A stretch of 64,000 nucleotides of DNA from Aliidiomarina minuta (GTDB taxonomy: Bacteria > Pseudomonadota > Gammaproteobacteria > Enterobacterales > Alteromonadaceae), in assembly GCF_003987145.1 (NCBI RefSeq), contig NZ_PIPL01000004.1, forward strand, positions 1 through 64,000, written 5' to 3'. Positions 26,337-36,232 of this stretch are shown here, one piece after another. Under the pieces are notes generated by a model that saw nothing but the letters and a program-made list of their open reading frames with translations, did no database searches and was not told the origin of the DNA. Position 1 is the stretch's first letter. Every line of letters starts with the position of its first letter. A program made the translations under genes and the position numbers.

Positions 26337-28262
26337 CTATAACTGGGGCGGTAAAGTGACACAAATTTGTCGTAATTCCTTAACGCAATCTTTACGCCCG
26401 TGAAGCCCATGTTGTTTCGCCACTTGAGATAACGGCAATGGGCGGTAAAGCGCATCCTTTAATAATTCTGGCGCTTCGGAGGTTAAATTTATATAAGCAC
26501 TCAAGGCCGGCTGCACCAGGTCGAATGGAAGATGAGCTTTCGCGAAGGCTGATAGCATTTGCTGCAATCGTAGTTGAGCATCCACTTTGTCGAGAACGTA
26601 ACGCTGGGTTAATGGCAATAGTGTTCGCACCAGCTCTGCCGACAGGGGAGTGCGTAACAGGTGCCAGTTAAGTTCAGCCAGGAAATAACACTGCCAGCGC
26701 TCAACCTTAGTAATCCAAAGCGGATTCAGAGGCAGTAGTAGAAGTCCCGAATAGCGACCACTTGCCATGTCGGGTTTACTGCCGATGCGGACCGGCAGAA
26801 ATCCTGCGTTTTTCCAGAAATGCAGCAGTTTTGGAGAGAGTCCGAAACTGCTGCCAAGCGCGGCATAACTCTGTTCTCTTGCATAGGTGACGCACTGGTT
26901 TAGTAATTTGCTGCCGAACCCTTGCTGCTGCTGTGTGGGTTCTACCGCAATACGGACGACACGAAGTAACGGCGAAGCTGCCGCGTCTTTATCGCGCAGG
27001 TGATAACAAAGGCTCTGGCCCAACAGGTTGCCAGGAGGACGCCGTCGACCGGAGTACACGGCGTCGGCCAGCGAACCAGTCAAGTGGCCTTCATGACTCA
27101 ACCAGGCGACACCAAGCAGATTATCGGCTTGCCACTGCAGAAGAAGAGATTGGTTCGGGTCATCGAGCAATAGTTTGAGATCGTTTGGACTGCTTTGATA
27201 GTGAGCATTCAGTAACAACTTAAAGCATTGTTTAAGTTGTTCCTCATTGAGTTCGCTGGCATGAGCCTGCTGGTAGCTTACCGGGCCATTAAACGGGGTC
27301 GGTGATATGTCGTTGTGAGAAGGTAGTAATAAGGCTCGTTGCAACCATGTTTCGAGTGGGCAGCCTGCCGCCCAGCGTTGTGGCTGTTGCAATTCAAAGC
27401 TCAGAAACTGACTAAAGGTTTGTTTTAGATGCTGCATAAACTGTAGGGCGAAGCCCCGGCCACAGCCTTCGTAACCTTCAGTAGTAGTTGCCATCTTAAC
27501 CTGGGGGAAACGCTCAATAATGGCATCCAGCATATGTCGTGGCAGGCTGGCTGCTTCGTCCAGAATCAGGGTGTCCTTTGGCTGCACCTGGTCGCTTTGC
27601 AGCAAAGCGTCGGGGGCAATGAAGGACGGGGTCGCGCCTTCATTGCGAGCATGCAGCATAAGAGTTTCAACCTGGCGCCGGGCTGGCGCACAAACCCAGA
27701 CTTTAGCTTTGCTGCGCGCCGCCAGAAAACCAAGTAGGGTTGATTTTCCACGACCACGAGCAGCGATAATTAAAGCCGGTTGAGGTATGGTTAAGTGTGT
27801 CGAAAGCTGGCGCAGGACCTGCGCTTGTTCAGCCGTTAATTGCACAGCGGCATGCATTGGTGGCAAGGCAAAATTTTCTGGGAACTCCCCAGGTTCTGGA
27901 TCTTTCAGGTAATTACAAAGCTGCTTTGGCCGCTTGTTTATCAAGCGGTGTAAAAAAGGACAGGGGCTGGCAGGAAGTAAGAGCACCAGGGCGCCGCCGC
28001 CGATGATACTTCCGCTTAAGGCAGCGATGGCGTCTGCATGCACCTGATGTCGGCAATCAATGACCAGTACCAGATTTGTGCTACCCAGGTACTGACGGTA
28101 CTGATTAAGATCCAAAGCAGAAGATTGCTCACCGAAATGCAGGCAAAAAGATGGCCAGTTGCATGCTTGCTGCAGACCTTCAACAAGCAGCAGGCCTCGT
28201 TGCTGGGTTTTCGCTGCCTGCTTTAGAAGTGAGCCCAGCGCAGGCAGAATCTGATTATTCAT
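26337..28262 (-). CDS. tmcA: tRNA(Met) cytidine acetyltransferase
   Basis: Makes N4-acetylcytidine at the wobble position of elongator tRNA-Met using acetyl-CoA and ATP/GTP. 641 aa (E. coli TmcA 671). N-terminal RecA-like module with Walker A ARGRGKST and DEAAS, then a GNAT module with VEPTQQQQGFGSKLL, then the C-terminal tRNA-binding part. Follows the NSS transporter by 17 nt. Confidence 0.93.
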   Translation of the reverse strand: MNNQILPALGSLLKQAAKTQQRGLLLVEGLQQACNWPSFCLHFGEQSSALDLNQYRQYLGSTNLVLVIDCRHQVHADAIAALSGSIIGGGALVLLLPASPCPFLHRLINKRPKQLCNYLKDPEPGEFPENFALPPMHAAVQLTAEQAQVLRQLSTHLTIPQPALIIAARGRGKSTLLGFLAARSKAKVWVCAPARRQVETLMLHARNEGATPSFIAPDALLQSDQVQPKDTLILDEAASLPRHMLDAIIERFPQVKMATTTEGYEGCGRGFALQFMQHLKQTFSQFLSFELQQPQRWAAGCPLETWLQRALLLPSHNDISPTPFNGPVSYQQAHASELNEEQLKQCFKLLLNAHYQSSPNDLKLLLDDPNQSLLLQWQADNLLGVAWLSHEGHLTGSLADAVYSGRRRPPGNLLGQSLCYHLRDKDAAASPLLRVVRIAVEPTQQQQGFGSKLLNQCVTYAREQSYAALGSSFGLSPKLLHFWKNAGFLPVRIGSKPDMASGRYSGLLLLPLNPLWITKVERWQCYFLAELNWHLLRTPLSAELVRTLLPLTQRYVLDKVDAQLRLQQMLSAFAKAHLPFDLVQPALSAYINLTSEAPELLKDALYRPLPLSQVAKQHGLHGRKDCVKELRQICVTLPPQL

Positions 28263-28279
28263 AACCCGCGCTTACACCT

Positions 28280-29698
28280 TTAAAAGAGTGCGGCGTCGAA
28301 GAAAATGCCAAGCACTGTGTTGATAAAGACAATAGCCAGCACCACCGGTATGAAGGTGGTGATTGAGAAGCTGATATAACGTCGCAGCAGGCTGGTCGCA
28401 TAACGCTGATTACCCTCAGCCAAAGCTTCGTGGAAATTGTTGCGCTTCCAGCCCCAGACGACAAAAAGACAAATCAGAAGGCCGTTTAATGGCAATACGG
28501 TGTCGTAGAACACATCGTAAATCAGGTCAAAGAAAGAACGAGGTCCACCACCATAGGTAACCAGTTCCGTCAGGAAAGCGACCATGCCAAATGAAACCAT
28601 AGCAATCAGGGTCAGTGAGCCCATTGTCATCGCCAGCACCGCTAAGGCGCGCTTACGGGAAACATTGTATTTGCGCACTATGGTGGCAGTTGGAACCTCA
28701 ATGATAGAAACCAGAGAAGTGATAGCGGCAAAAAATACCAGTAGGAAGAAAAGAGCGGCTACGATACTGGCGCCCAGATAGCCCAGGGTCTCCTGCATGG
28801 CTAAAAATATTTGCGGCAGGAAGGTGAAAATCATGGCGACTGAAGAGTCGCTCAGTTCCTGAGGATTGGTATTAGGGTCGAAGACAAAAATTGCCGGCAG
28901 GATCATAAGACCGGCCACAAAAGCGACAATGGAGTCGGTAATAGCAACCAGTTTAGCTGAACCCACCAGGTCATCACGTTGGCGGAAATAAGAGCCGTAA
29001 GTGATCAGGATACCCATGCCTAATGACAATGAGAAGAATGCCTGCGAGAGGGCGCCACTGATGACGGAACCATTTATTTTGCTAAAATCAGGAACCAGGT
29101 AAAACTCTACTCCAGCAAAGGCATTGTCGAGAGTAAGCACAAAGATAACCAGTACCACCAGCATGACAAATAAGCTGGGCATGAGCAGTCGTGCTGCTTT
29201 CTCAATGCCGCCGCGAACGCCGCCAACCAGAATAAAATGAACGATAGCGGCGACTACTATTAAGTACAGAAAAACGGAGTAATCATTTATAAAGGTGCCG
29301 AAATACTCGGGATCTGCCAGGGCATCGAGGTTGCCGGATACTGTTTGCAGAAAATAGCCCAGGATCCACACGGTGATAACCATGTAGAAAACACCGATCA
29401 TGAAAGGAGTCAGCACGGCGAGCCAGCCTGCAAAGCGCCAGGGACTTTTCGAACCGGCTATAGCTCCGTATGCGCCATGGGGATCAAGTTGGGTTTTGCG
29501 ACCCAAACCCATTTCCGCGAGCATAATAGGCAGGCAAATAAAGGCAACGAAAATGGCATAGATGATTAAAAAGGCGCCACCTCCGTTTTTAGTTGCTGCG
29601 ACCGGGAAACCGACCATATTGCCGATACCTACGGCGGAACCCGCTGCAGCCAAAATAAAACCGAGTTTAGAGCTAAAGTGTTCGCGTTCAGCGCTCAT
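28280..29698 (-). CDS. Neurotransmitter:sodium symporter (NSS) family amino-acid transporter
   Basis: 472 aa with about 11-12 transmembrane segments. The unwound TM1 sodium/substrate segment is recognisable as AAAGSAVGIGNMVGFP. Bacterial NSS proteins import tryptophan, tyrosine, leucine or similar amino acids with Na+; the substrate cannot be told here. Start at 29698, after AAGGA, rather than the longer open frame to 29755. First gene of the NSS-tmcA-peptidase run. Upstream, 29699-29911 diverges from the cardiolipin synthase-like gene. Confidence 0.9.
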   Translation of the reverse strand: MSAEREHFSSKLGFILAAAGSAVGIGNMVGFPVAATKNGGGAFLIIYAIFVAFICLPIMLAEMGLGRKTQLDPHGAYGAIAGSKSPWRFAGWLAVLTPFMIGVFYMVITVWILGYFLQTVSGNLDALADPEYFGTFINDYSVFLYLIVVAAIVHFILVGGVRGGIEKAARLLMPSLFVMLVVLVIFVLTLDNAFAGVEFYLVPDFSKINGSVISGALSQAFFSLSLGMGILITYGSYFRQRDDLVGSAKLVAITDSIVAFVAGLMILPAIFVFDPNTNPQELSDSSVAMIFTFLPQIFLAMQETLGYLGASIVAALFFLLVFFAAITSLVSIIEVPTATIVRKYNVSRKRALAVLAMTMGSLTLIAMVSFGMVAFLTELVTYGGGPRSFFDLIYDVFYDTVLPLNGLLICLFVVWGWKRNNFHEALAEGNQRYATSLLRRYISFSITTFIPVVLAIVFINTVLGIFFDAALF

Positions 29699-29911
29699 GA
29701 CAGTCCTTCTTCTGTAATCGTTGTTTGTTGTTATAGCTATAACGAGAATAGCCAACGGTTATAACAGGTTTTACGCGCCTTCAGCAAACCTAATCAGGTC
29801 AGGCCATCGGTTTTTAGCGATAAAAAGTAGTTGGAAGATTAGAGTTCAGTCATTTCCTTGCTACACTGACACCCTGATTATATATCGACATATTTAAAGG
29901 TATTTAGCTCC

Positions 29912-31201
29912 ATGGCAGTAAAAAGACCGTTTCTATGGCTTGTTATTAGTATAATGAGCATTGTGCTCGTGGTGCTGGCTATTAATGTGGCTTTGTTTAA
30001 TGCGCTACCTAAACCTATACGCTTAGTGCATGGTCTGGAGCTTAGTTATAATGTCCAGGACCCGATATTTGAACGCAGTATGGGAGCTCTATTACAAAAC
30101 CCAGTGCAACCGGGCAATAGCGTTGAAATTATTCGTAATGGAGAAAATATTTATCCGGCAATGATTGCGGCTATTGAACAGGCAGAGCACTCAGTGTCGT
30201 TTGAAACTTATGAGTTTTGGGGGGAAGAATCCGCCGGAGAAATTTCTCAGGCATTAGCGGATGCAGCAAGACGTGGAGTCCAGGTGCACGCATTGATTGA
30301 TTTTATGGGGTCCACGCAAGCCAGTAGCGCAAAGTTTGAGACGCTGGAACAAGCTGGTGTTCATGTTATCAGGTACCGCAGCCCTTCCTGGTATCAGTTG
30401 TCCAGAATTAATCACCGGACGCACAGAAAACTGCTTATTACTGATGGTAGTACCGGCTTTACCGGTGGGGCTAATGTAGCAGATAACTGGCTGCCAGGCC
30501 CTGATCGAACTCCCTACCGTGATAACCATTTCCGCATTGAGGGGCCTGTGGTCGCTAATATGCAGGCTGCTTTTGCTGAAATATGGATGAACGCCAGTGG
30601 CATATTGCTGGAAGGCCCTGAGTATTTCCCTGAACTTAAGGCCACTGGAGATACCGCACTGCAAATGGTTAAAAGTTCGCCTCGGGAAGGCCGCCACCGT
30701 GTGCGATACATGTTGTTGTACGCCTTAGCTGCAGCCGAAGAGAGCTTTACCGCATCGACTGCTTATTTCTATCCTGATGCTGCTTTTTTAGAAGCCATGA
30801 GACTGGCTGCTGAACGTGGAGTGCGAATACGTATATTACTGCCAGGCGATACTATTGATCAGGGATATTTGCGTCATGCTTCGGTTAACCGCTGGCGACC
30901 CATGTTAGAAGCTGGCGTAGAACTTCACGAATATCAAACGTCCATGTACCACTCAAAACTGGTTTCAGTTGATGATCAATGGGCGACTTTTGGCTCAGCA
31001 AATCTGGATAATCGCTCTTTTCGGATTAATGATGAGGGCAATATTGCTGTTTATTCGCCTGACTTTTCCCGTCAGATCCGCGAGTTGATAGAAGAAGATA
31101 TAGAATACGCAGAACGTTACACGCTGGAAGACTGGCAAAACCGTCCCTGGCATAAGCGCATTATCGGCTGGGTCAGCTCAGTGCTTGGTGCTCATTTTTG
31201 A
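29912..31201 (+). CDS. Cardiolipin synthase-like phospholipase D family protein
   Basis: 429 aa with one N-terminal membrane segment (about 8-30) and two HKD motifs: H171/K173 in HRTHRKLLITDG and H347/K349/D354 in YHSKLVSVDD. Such two-HKD membrane proteins condense phosphatidylglycerol (or PG with PE) to cardiolipin. It is closer in size to ClsB than to ClsA, which has two membrane helices, but I cannot assign a paralogue. Its last 10 bases overlap the end of the convergent bcr-like gene. Confidence 0.88.
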   Translation: MAVKRPFLWLVISIMSIVLVVLAINVALFNALPKPIRLVHGLELSYNVQDPIFERSMGALLQNPVQPGNSVEIIRNGENIYPAMIAAIEQAEHSVSFETYEFWGEESAGEISQALADAARRGVQVHALIDFMGSTQASSAKFETLEQAGVHVIRYRSPSWYQLSRINHRTHRKLLITDGSTGFTGGANVADNWLPGPDRTPYRDNHFRIEGPVVANMQAAFAEIWMNASGILLEGPEYFPELKATGDTALQMVKSSPREGRHRVRYMLLYALAAAEESFTASTAYFYPDAAFLEAMRLAAERGVRIRILLPGDTIDQGYLRHASVNRWRPMLEAGVELHEYQTSMYHSKLVSVDDQWATFGSANLDNRSFRINDEGNIAVYSPDFSRQIRELIEEDIEYAERYTLEDWQNRPWHKRIIGWVSSVLGAHF

Positions 31202-32385
31202 ACTACTGTCACAGGTCGCTGCAGCCATTCGCGCAGAACAATGCCAATAAGCGGGCAGGCAGCCATCACCGCGACCATGGCATAAGGAGTGCCGTCGCCT
31301 AACAGCCCAACCAGGGCCCCCGATAGAGCTCCCAGCGTAAAGCCGCTGGCGCTGATGAGGGCGGTAGCTGTAGCGGCACTGTGAGGGAAGTAATCAGTAG
31401 CACCGGACATACCATTAGCGACGATAAAACCCTGCATGCCGATAAATAACATGATTTGTGCTACCAAAAAGCCTAATGGCAGTTGCAGTAGCAGAGTCGT
31501 AATAATCATGCTGATGCCGAGAATCAGTTGAATACTCTGGCCGACCCGTAAAATCTGCGTGGTTGAAAAACGGTGCAGCAGTCGAATGTTTATCTGGTTA
31601 CTAAGCGACAAAGCCAAAATGTTAGCACCGAATAAAAAAGGATAGATAAACTCACTAACGCCGTAATAACCCATGTAAACACCTGGCGAACCGGTAATAA
31701 AAGCGAACATGCCGGCGTTACTCATCGCTACTGAGAATAAGAATGCGAGTGCCTGACGGTTTTTCAATACGGCTAAGTAACGCCGCAGAGGGCTTATCAC
31801 GGACACATGCTCAGCCAGCCGGGTTTCGGGCAGAGCCAGGCGTAGTACTACCAGTAAAATAGCGGCATACAGAAAAAGAAAAAAGAAAATGCTGCGCCAG
31901 TCGGCGAAGAGCAATAAAAAGCTGCCAATAAAGGGAGCCGCCAGAGGCGCTATCATTAAAATAGTAACTATTTTTGATAAAACCTGCGCACTTTCACGCC
32001 CTGAGTAGCGGTCCCTTACCATGGCCATGGTATTCACTACACCCATACCACCACCAAAAGCCTGCAATAAGCGGCCTACCCAGAGAAGCTCAATGTGGGA
32101 GCCTAAAGCCGTTATCAAGCTACCTGCCATAAACAGGCTTAGGCCAATTAAAATGGTCAGGCGTCGACCGTAACGGTCTGAAGTGGGGCCTCCAATTAGC
32201 TGACCTGCGGCGAAACCAATTAAAAACAGACTTAAAGTTAATTCAATATTATGCAGTGAAGTATTCAAATCTTCTGCCATTAATGGAATAGCAGGCAGAT
32301 AGGCATCGATGGCAAGAGGACCTAAAGCAACAAGGGCTGCCAGCATCCAGGCAAAACCACGAATATGTCGTAGTGATGAGCTCAT
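31192..32385 (-). CDS. Bcr/CflA-type MFS drug efflux transporter
   Basis: 397 aa, 12 predicted transmembrane helices, major facilitator. Motif DAYLPAIP in TM1 and the loop GPTSDRYGRR between TM2 and TM3 are characteristic of the Bcr/CflA drug:H+ antiporters (bicyclomycin, chloramphenicol, other substrates). Start at 32385 chosen from the family N-terminus; the frame is open to 32478. Convergent overlap with the cardiolipin synthase-like gene. Confidence 0.88.
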   Translation of the reverse strand: MSSSLRHIRGFAWMLAALVALGPLAIDAYLPAIPLMAEDLNTSLHNIELTLSLFLIGFAAGQLIGGPTSDRYGRRLTILIGLSLFMAGSLITALGSHIELLWVGRLLQAFGGGMGVVNTMAMVRDRYSGRESAQVLSKIVTILMIAPLAAPFIGSFLLLFADWRSIFFFLFLYAAILLVVLRLALPETRLAEHVSVISPLRRYLAVLKNRQALAFLFSVAMSNAGMFAFITGSPGVYMGYYGVSEFIYPFLFGANILALSLSNQINIRLLHRFSTTQILRVGQSIQLILGISMIITTLLLQLPLGFLVAQIMLFIGMQGFIVANGMSGATDYFPHSAATATALISASGFTLGALSGALVGLLGDGTPYAMVAVMAACPLIGIVLREWLQRPVTVVQK

Positions 32386-32546
32386 GACGGTACTTCTTCT
32401 CTGACGAGGTGCAAGAATATGACAATCATTATACATAAAAGGGCTGCTTATTTGCAGAACAGTATCTTGGAAAGACACTCAGCGTGGACAGCATTTTTGT
32501 ATTCTGGCATTATCCGCGCTCTTCTGAATCTGTTTAGTGAGATGAC

Positions 32547-32891
32547 ATGAGCACTTTACCTAATTGCCCGGCCTGCAATTCTGAGTTTACTTATCAGGAT
32601 GGAAACCTCTATATGTGCCCGGAATGTGCGCATGAATGGTCAGCCATTGCGGGAGCAGATGACGAAGCCGACGAGAGTCTGATAAAGGCGGATGCTAATG
32701 GTAACCCATTACAGGATGGCGATACCGTTACTGTGATCAAAGATCTTAAAATCAAAGGCAGTTCGTCGGTGGTTAAAGTGGGCACTAAGGTGAAAAATAT
32801 CCGTTTGGTTGACGGGGACCATGACATTGACTGCAAAATTGATGGTATCGGTCCGATGAAACTAAAATCAGAATTCGTTAAGAAAGTCTGA
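32547..32891 (+). CDS. yjdM: YjdM (PhnA-type) zinc ribbon protein
   Basis: 114 aa (E. coli YjdM 111). An N-terminal zinc ribbon with C7-C10 and C24-C27 is followed by an SH3-like domain with the DGDTVTVIKDLKIKG segment. Despite the old name PhnA it is not part of the phosphonate lyase pathway and has no proven role. Stands alone between bcr-like and zapE genes; it nearly abuts zapE on the opposite strand. Confidence 0.92.
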   Translation: MSTLPNCPACNSEFTYQDGNLYMCPECAHEWSAIAGADDEADESLIKADANGNPLQDGDTVTVIKDLKIKGSSSVVKVGTKVKNIRLVDGDHDIDCKIDGIGPMKLKSEFVKKV

Positions 32892-32894
32892 TGT

Positions 32895-33938
32895 TTACCA
32901 GCGCTGCATTTCATATAAACGCGAGTTGCAGCGCTGAAAAGGGACCGCAAGCTGACGGGCCTGATAAAGTTGCTCTGGCGGGACCTGAGCGCTGACTAAC
33001 AGCAGGCAGTTGCGATCGTAACACTCGTCGACTAAGGCGATAAAACGGCGTGCTTCGTTATCCAGCTTACTGACGTAAAGCTGCTGTTGTTCGCGCTGAT
33101 AACTCTCTTCTACACCATGCACCAGTTCCTTATCGGGTATATAACTGAACTCAGGCACCTGATGCACCGCTATCGCCCGAAAGCGACTGGCAAGCTCCAT
33201 GTAGTCGCGTTGGCTGCGGGGACCTGAGCAGAGTTCCATGAAATTAAAAGCTATGATGTTTTCATTTTGCCAAAGGCAATTTATAGTGCGATTCATGACC
33301 TGAACCTGATGTACTGGCTCGGTTTGACCAAAGCGCTGCTCTGTCAGCTCTCGCAGCTGTGCTTTTGAACCGTTAAGCAGATAGTGAGGCATTGTCTTAT
33401 TTTGTGTTAAGCGATAGTCCTTACCTCCGTCTAAATGAAGGACTTCACAATGTTTCATCAGCAGGTCAATGGTGGGTAGAAAACGCTGACGTTGCAGACC
33501 ATTGTAATAAAGCTTTTCCGGTGGCGTATTCGAGGTTGTAATCAAAATCATCTCGAGGTCAAAAAGATGGCGCCATAAGGTACCGAGCAGCATGGCGTCG
33601 CCAATATCTTCAACCATAAACTCGTCCAGACATAGAACACGGTACTCTGCTGCCCAGTCAGCGGCTATCGATTGCAAAGGATCGGCCTGTCCTGAATAAC
33701 TCTGCAGGCTGCGGTGAATCTGAGCCATAAAGTGATGAAAATGAACACGCTTTTTCTGCGGAGTTTGTAGTTGTGAGAAAAAATGGTTCATCAGCATGCT
33801 TTTTCCACGCCCCACTGGTCCCCAGATATAAAGTCCTTGCTCAACGCTTTGGTTCGCATCAATACGACAGGCCAGATGCGTTAAACGCTGGGCCAGACGC
33901 TGCTGCTCTTTATCAAGCTGAAAGGGGCGCTGGTGCAT
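32895..33938 (-). CDS. zapE: Cell division AAA+-like ATPase ZapE
   Basis: 347 aa (E. coli ZapE 375). Walker A GPVGRGKSM at 40-48, Walker B CLDEF, and the AFG1-type TTSNTPPEKLYYNGLQRQRFLPTI block. ZapE associates with the Z ring during constriction in E. coli, particularly under heat or low oxygen. The reading ends 3 nt from the convergent yjdM gene. No terminator is visible. Confidence 0.92.
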   Translation of the reverse strand: MHQRPFQLDKEQQRLAQRLTHLACRIDANQSVEQGLYIWGPVGRGKSMLMNHFFSQLQTPQKKRVHFHHFMAQIHRSLQSYSGQADPLQSIAADWAAEYRVLCLDEFMVEDIGDAMLLGTLWRHLFDLEMILITTSNTPPEKLYYNGLQRQRFLPTIDLLMKHCEVLHLDGGKDYRLTQNKTMPHYLLNGSKAQLRELTEQRFGQTEPVHQVQVMNRTINCLWQNENIIAFNFMELCSGPRSQRDYMELASRFRAIAVHQVPEFSYIPDKELVHGVEESYQREQQQLYVSKLDNEARRFIALVDECYDRNCLLLVSAQVPPEQLYQARQLAVPFQRCNSRLYEMQRW

Positions 33939-34047
33939 ACAAAAAGCTGCCTTCTGTTAATTAAACGGGATAGCGTTTTTGCATTCTAACAAATCTGCTA
34001 AGCTTATGAGTAATTGGTAAATTTTTTAATGTGCAGCAGGAGTTGGG

Positions 34048-34266
34048 ATGTTTAATAAAAACGCTTTAATCGCGTTATCGGGTATTTTTTTACTAGCGGG
34101 TTGCGCCGGACATACCCTGGATGAGGATGCTGCGCGTGATGCGCAACTAGCTGAGTGTCAGTTAATACAGGATGATCAGGAGCGCCTTGATTGTATTGAG
34201 CGGATAACTTTAGGGGACACGGCAACTGAGCCAGCGCCACAAAGCGATCCGACTCAGCAATATTAG
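34048..34266 (+). CDS. Small predicted lipoprotein, function unknown
   Basis: 72 aa beginning with a lipoprotein signal and lipobox LLAGC (C19). The mature part of 53 residues is acidic, with two cysteines in an AECQLIQDDQERLDCIERI stretch that could form a disulfide, and ends in a Pro/Gln-rich tail. Good Shine-Dalgarno (AGGAG). I do not recognise a family. Convergent with the EAL-HDOD gene 7 nt downstream. Confidence 0.75.
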   Translation: MFNKNALIALSGIFLLAGCAGHTLDEDAARDAQLAECQLIQDDQERLDCIERITLGDTATEPAPQSDPTQQY

Positions 34267-34273
34267 TACGGTA

Positions 34274-35467
34274 TTAACGATTAGCGATAATTAATTGCAC
34301 TTGCTGACTTTGTTCCTGATAAATCTGGATCCATTCATTTTTCAGCGATTTGCTGTGTTTCCCGCTATGGATACTGCGCTCAGTAAGATGAGCTGCTTTT
34401 ACCAGCATTCCTGTGTTTCCCGCATACTTGAGAGCGGCTTTGGCTATGGTAGTGCTTACATTGACAGAGCTAACAAAGGCTTTTTTATCTACATTCAACA
34501 GAATATCGGAAGCTGATAATAAAGCTGCAAAAAAGGCCTGCTCCGGCTTTACATTCCGCGATGTGTATTTCTTTGCTAACTCGGCACAGGTAAACGCCCG
34601 CGTCAGGGCTATATGCACATTTGCCGGGGAATTACATTGCAATGACGAGATCAAAGTTACCCATTTTTTTACCAGCTCCAGCCCCAAACGAATAACGACG
34701 TCCTTGATTGAAGTTACTTCTTTGGCTGTTCTGTACATAGGACTGTTGGCTATTTTCAAGAGACTTATCGACAATGCAGGTTCATTGGAGATAGCATCAG
34801 CTACCTCTTCAATATGAGCTTCCTGGGCAAATATTTTCTGTAAAAGGGAAGCGAGCTGCAGGCCTGAAGTGGTGATTTTCTGACCCGAAATTATAGTGGG
34901 GCGAGCCAGGAAATAGCCCTGAAACAAGTCGAAATCCTGCTCCATATAGAGTTCGAGCTGGTTCTGATTTTCTACCCGTTCAGCCAACCAGGTTAGATCA
35001 TAACTGGCTAGTTTATCCTTATGTTGTATGGCTTCAGCAAGAGATAATTTGGAAATATCGACTTTTACAATAGACGCCAGTTTGAGCAGAGGGTCCCATT
35101 CAGGTTTGAATTCGAAATCATCCAGGGCAAAACGGAACCCTTGGTCATGCCAGTTCTCGATTGCTCTTATGGTTGCGTTATCTGGCTGAATCCGCTCAGT
35201 GAGCTCAACCACAACATGGTCTGGTTTTACGGGCAGAAAAGCCCCTGAATGGAGAAAACTTGCGGTTACGTTGAGGTAAACAGGTCTATCGGTTTGCTCA
35301 AACTGTTCACTGATGCCTGTACAAAGATTAAATAACACTTCGCTAGTGGCAATATCTTCGCCAACATCGAATGCAGTAAGGCCATCATCGTGACGATAAA
35401 GTAATTCCGATCCTGCGATTTCAAGTTGGCGATTATAGATAGGTTGTGAAGCGAACAGAATGTTCAT
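34274..35467 (-). CDS. EAL-HDOD signalling protein, probably without phosphodiesterase activity
   Basis: 397 aa. Residues 1-200 form an EAL-like domain, 200-397 an HDOD domain (LLKIANSPMYRTAKEVTSIKDVVIRLG). The signature glutamate region reads VELTERI rather than EALLR, and several metal-binding residues appear lost, so hydrolysis of c-di-GMP is doubtful. Proteins of this architecture (YuxH/CdgJ-like) affect motility and biofilm in Vibrio and relatives by protein contacts. 147 bp upstream (35468-35614) hold no recognisable element beyond AT-rich sequence. Confidence 0.88.
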   Translation of the reverse strand: MNILFASQPIYNRQLEIAGSELLYRHDDGLTAFDVGEDIATSEVLFNLCTGISEQFEQTDRPVYLNVTASFLHSGAFLPVKPDHVVVELTERIQPDNATIRAIENWHDQGFRFALDDFEFKPEWDPLLKLASIVKVDISKLSLAEAIQHKDKLASYDLTWLAERVENQNQLELYMEQDFDLFQGYFLARPTIISGQKITTSGLQLASLLQKIFAQEAHIEEVADAISNEPALSISLLKIANSPMYRTAKEVTSIKDVVIRLGLELVKKWVTLISSLQCNSPANVHIALTRAFTCAELAKKYTSRNVKPEQAFFAALLSASDILLNVDKKAFVSSVNVSTTIAKAALKYAGNTGMLVKAAHLTERSIHSGKHSKSLKNEWIQIYQEQSQQVQLIIANR

Positions 35468-35614
35468 TAAGCATTAGACTGTACCTAATTAGAAGTACGC
35501 TCATAGTAAAGCATTTATTTTTAACTTTATAGTGTTAAAAATAGGCCAAAGTATTAGCAAACATAGCCTTTTGCCATGAGAGTTAAGGCTAGTGTGGCCT
35601 AAAGAGATCTTATT

Positions 35615-36232
35615 TTAGCTCTCAATGGAAGGTAATAAATGATCAATCTGAAGTAAGCTTACTTCAGGTAAAATACCCACTGACTCAAGTAGTACCCACA
35701 ATCCCAGAATTAAAAATAAGATAGAGGCAGACCAGCGTAATGCTGTTACCGGAATATGCCTGGCAAACTTATAACCAAACCAGAGGGCAGGGGTAGTGAT
35801 CATCAGAATACCCAATGTAGCCCCTAGTACTACGGGCCAAAAAGCCTGGTAACCACCAGCCAGTGTAATAACTACGAGTTGGGTTTTATCGCCCATCTCC
35901 AACAGGAAGAAGGCTAACATGGCGGCGAAGAAAATATGCCGTTTAGACAGGTTTTCTTTAACTTCTTCATCTTCAGGAATAAGCACCCAGAATGCCATGA
36001 TAAGAAAGGCAATGCCTATAATCCAGGCCTGCCAGTCAGCTGATAAAAACTGGAATAACCAGATACCAAAAAAGGCGGATAGAGCCTGGTTAAGAAAAAG
36101 CCCAAGAGCCATGCCTGCGAATATCGGCCAGGGACGGCGGTAACGTAATCCCATTAATAAGGCTAAAAATAAGGAACGATCGCCGATTTCAGCGATACCG
36201 ACAGTTAGTATTGAAACGAAAAAAGCTTCCAT
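35615..36232 (-). CDS. mneA: GDT1/TMEM165 (UPF0016) family manganese exporter
   Basis: 205 aa, six transmembrane helices in two repeats, each with the family signature: EIGDRS at 15-20 and EMGDKT near 110. Vibrio MneA of this family exports Mn2+. The Mn2+ riboswitch immediately upstream supports that substrate. The open frame reaches 36277, but MEAFFVSIL at 36232 is the family start. No strong Shine-Dalgarno is visible; the GC-rich leader hairpin lies just ahead of the ATG. Confidence 0.9.
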   Translation of the reverse strand: MEAFFVSILTVGIAEIGDRSLFLALLMGLRYRRPWPIFAGMALGLFLNQALSAFFGIWLFQFLSADWQAWIIGIAFLIMAFWVLIPEDEEVKENLSKRHIFFAAMLAFFLLEMGDKTQLVVITLAGGYQAFWPVVLGATLGILMITTPALWFGYKFARHIPVTALRWSASILFLILGLWVLLESVGILPEVSLLQIDHLLPSIES

